Below are positions 63,337 to 64,000 of a stretch of 64,000 nucleotides of DNA, in pieces. A model generated the notes under the pieces. It was not told where the DNA came from and did not search any database. It saw only the letters and a list, made by a program, of their open reading frames with translations. Both the position numbers and the translations under genes were made by a program. This DNA is from Mucilaginibacter phenanthrenivorans (GTDB lineage: Bacteria; Bacteroidota; Bacteroidia; Sphingobacteriales; Sphingobacteriaceae): positions 248,001-312,000 of the forward strand of contig NZ_JAHVAP010000001.1 in NCBI RefSeq assembly GCF_024721155.1, given 5' to 3'. The first letter of the stretch is position 1. Every line of letters begins with the position of its first letter.

Positions 63337-64000
63337 ATGAGCACAGCAACAATGAATATTTCAGTAAAAAAGAGCAATACCTACTTATACCTGGTTTGCC
63401 TGGTGGCTGCCCTTGGTGGTTTTTTATTCGGGTTTGATACAGCTGTAATATCGGGCACCGTGAGCCTGGTAAAGCACGATTTTAACCTTGATGCCATTCA
63501 TGAAGGGTGGTTTGTGAGTTGCGCCCTGCTTGGCTGTATCATAGGCGTAAGCATCTCAGGTAAATTGAGCGACAAATACGGTCGTAAAATTGTGCTCATT
63601 CTTTCAGCCATTCTATTTCTTGCTTCGGCATTGGGGTGTATGCTTTCAGATTCGTTTACAACACTAATTATTTTCAGGCTGATAGGAGGCCTGGGGATAG
63701 GGGTAGCGTCGATGGTATCGCCGCTATATATCTCTGAGTTTTCCCCATCCCGCTTCCGTGGAATGATGGTTTCTCTTTACCAATTGGCATTAACCATAGG
63801 TATTGTACTTGCTTATTTTTCAAATGCTTACCTCGTTAATCATTCCGGTGGCTCATTTGGCAGCGGGAGCATGGACAGGATTTTTTCGGCCGAGGTGTGG
63901 CGCGCCATGCTTGGTTTGGGAGCGCTTCCGGCTGCCGTGTTCCTCATCTCGTTGTTTATGGTTCCCGAGTCGCCAAGGTGGTTACTCTTGAGGGGGCAGG
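63337..64000 (+). CDS. Sugar porter family MFS transporter, N-terminal part (3-prime truncated by window)
   Basis: Inner-membrane sugar/proton symporter of the major facilitator superfamily, sugar porter branch. The frame is open to the window end; 221 residues are visible. It starts MSTATMNISVKKSNTY at 63337; an ATG five codons later is a possible start. Family motifs are GGFLFGFDTAVISGT in TM1, GKLSDKYGRK in the TM2-3 loop, RLIGGLGIGVASMVSPLYISE in TM4, and VPESPRWLL after TM6. The gene starts three bases after the isomerase-like stop, so it is almost certainly co-transcribed and probably imports the sugar that the isomerase processes. Confidence 0.93.
   Translation, partial: MSTATMNISVKKSNTYLYLVCLVAALGGFLFGFDTAVISGTVSLVKHDFNLDAIHEGWFVSCALLGCIIGVSISGKLSDKYGRKIVLILSAILFLASALGCMLSDSFTTLIIFRLIGGLGIGVASMVSPLYISEFSPSRFRGMMVSLYQLALTIGIVLAYFSNAYLVNHSGGSFGSGSMDRIFSAEVWRAMLGLGALPAAVFLISLFMVPESPRWLLLRGQ

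Overview
The window reads as chromosomal DNA of a Bacteroidota bacterium, most probably family Sphingobacteriaceae (Mucilaginibacter- or Pedobacter-like). The indications are a SusC/SusD pair, several lipoprotein and outer-membrane beta-barrel genes, start codons without Shine-Dalgarno sequences, a beta-propeller sensor kinase of the Reg_prop type, and dispersed AATCTCTAATC-type intergenic repeats. I saw no rRNA, tRNA, CRISPR array, phage or complete insertion sequence.

Layout. 1-11047 is a mixed housekeeping stretch: the end of an RND efflux permease, a small outer-membrane protein, a class I aminotransferase, then a tightly coupled CDF metal exporter, NUDIX hydrolase and BioA, a ferritin-like protein, an NdpA-type nucleoid protein and MnmE. 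A 124-bp MITE/REPIN-like element, a 13-bp repeat cluster and a decayed ndpA 3-prime fragment lie between these genes. 11389-28621 is an accessory surface module: a propeller-type histidine kinase with a LuxR-type response regulator, then a collagen-like lipoprotein with eight internal repeats, an outer-membrane barrel, a 2501-residue exported protein and a fibronectin-III-type protein.

29103-45247 is a lipid-catabolism regulon. On the minus strand are a FadL-type porin and a GDSL lipoprotein. On the plus strand are an AraC regulator; acyl-CoA dehydrogenase, EtfB, EtfA, thioesterase and acyl-CoA-binding protein; and then DUF2147, a FadN-type bifunctional enzyme, thiolase, acyl-CoA ligase, enoyl-CoA isomerase and 2,4-dienoyl-CoA reductase. 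The last two provide the auxiliary steps for unsaturated fatty acids. Three copies of a 38-bp motif, all oriented toward the downstream genes, precede the three arms and are probably the AraC operator. This is the clearest new regulatory observation in the window.

45349-58397 is a minus-strand polysaccharide utilization locus: a GH110-like alpha-1,3-galactosidase, two six-hairpin glycosidases, a sodium:solute symporter, a GntR/LacI-like regulator, SusD and SusC. A 24-bp site occurs before susC and before one glycosidase gene and may be the operator. 58798-64000 holds a CPA1 sodium/proton antiporter, a HutC-type GntR regulator, a mannose-6-phosphate-isomerase-like protein fused to a degenerate kinase-like domain, and the start of a sugar-porter MFS gene that runs off the window. 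Two 14-bp repeats before the isomerase gene may bind the HutC regulator.

All family calls come from motifs and lengths seen by eye; no database search was run.
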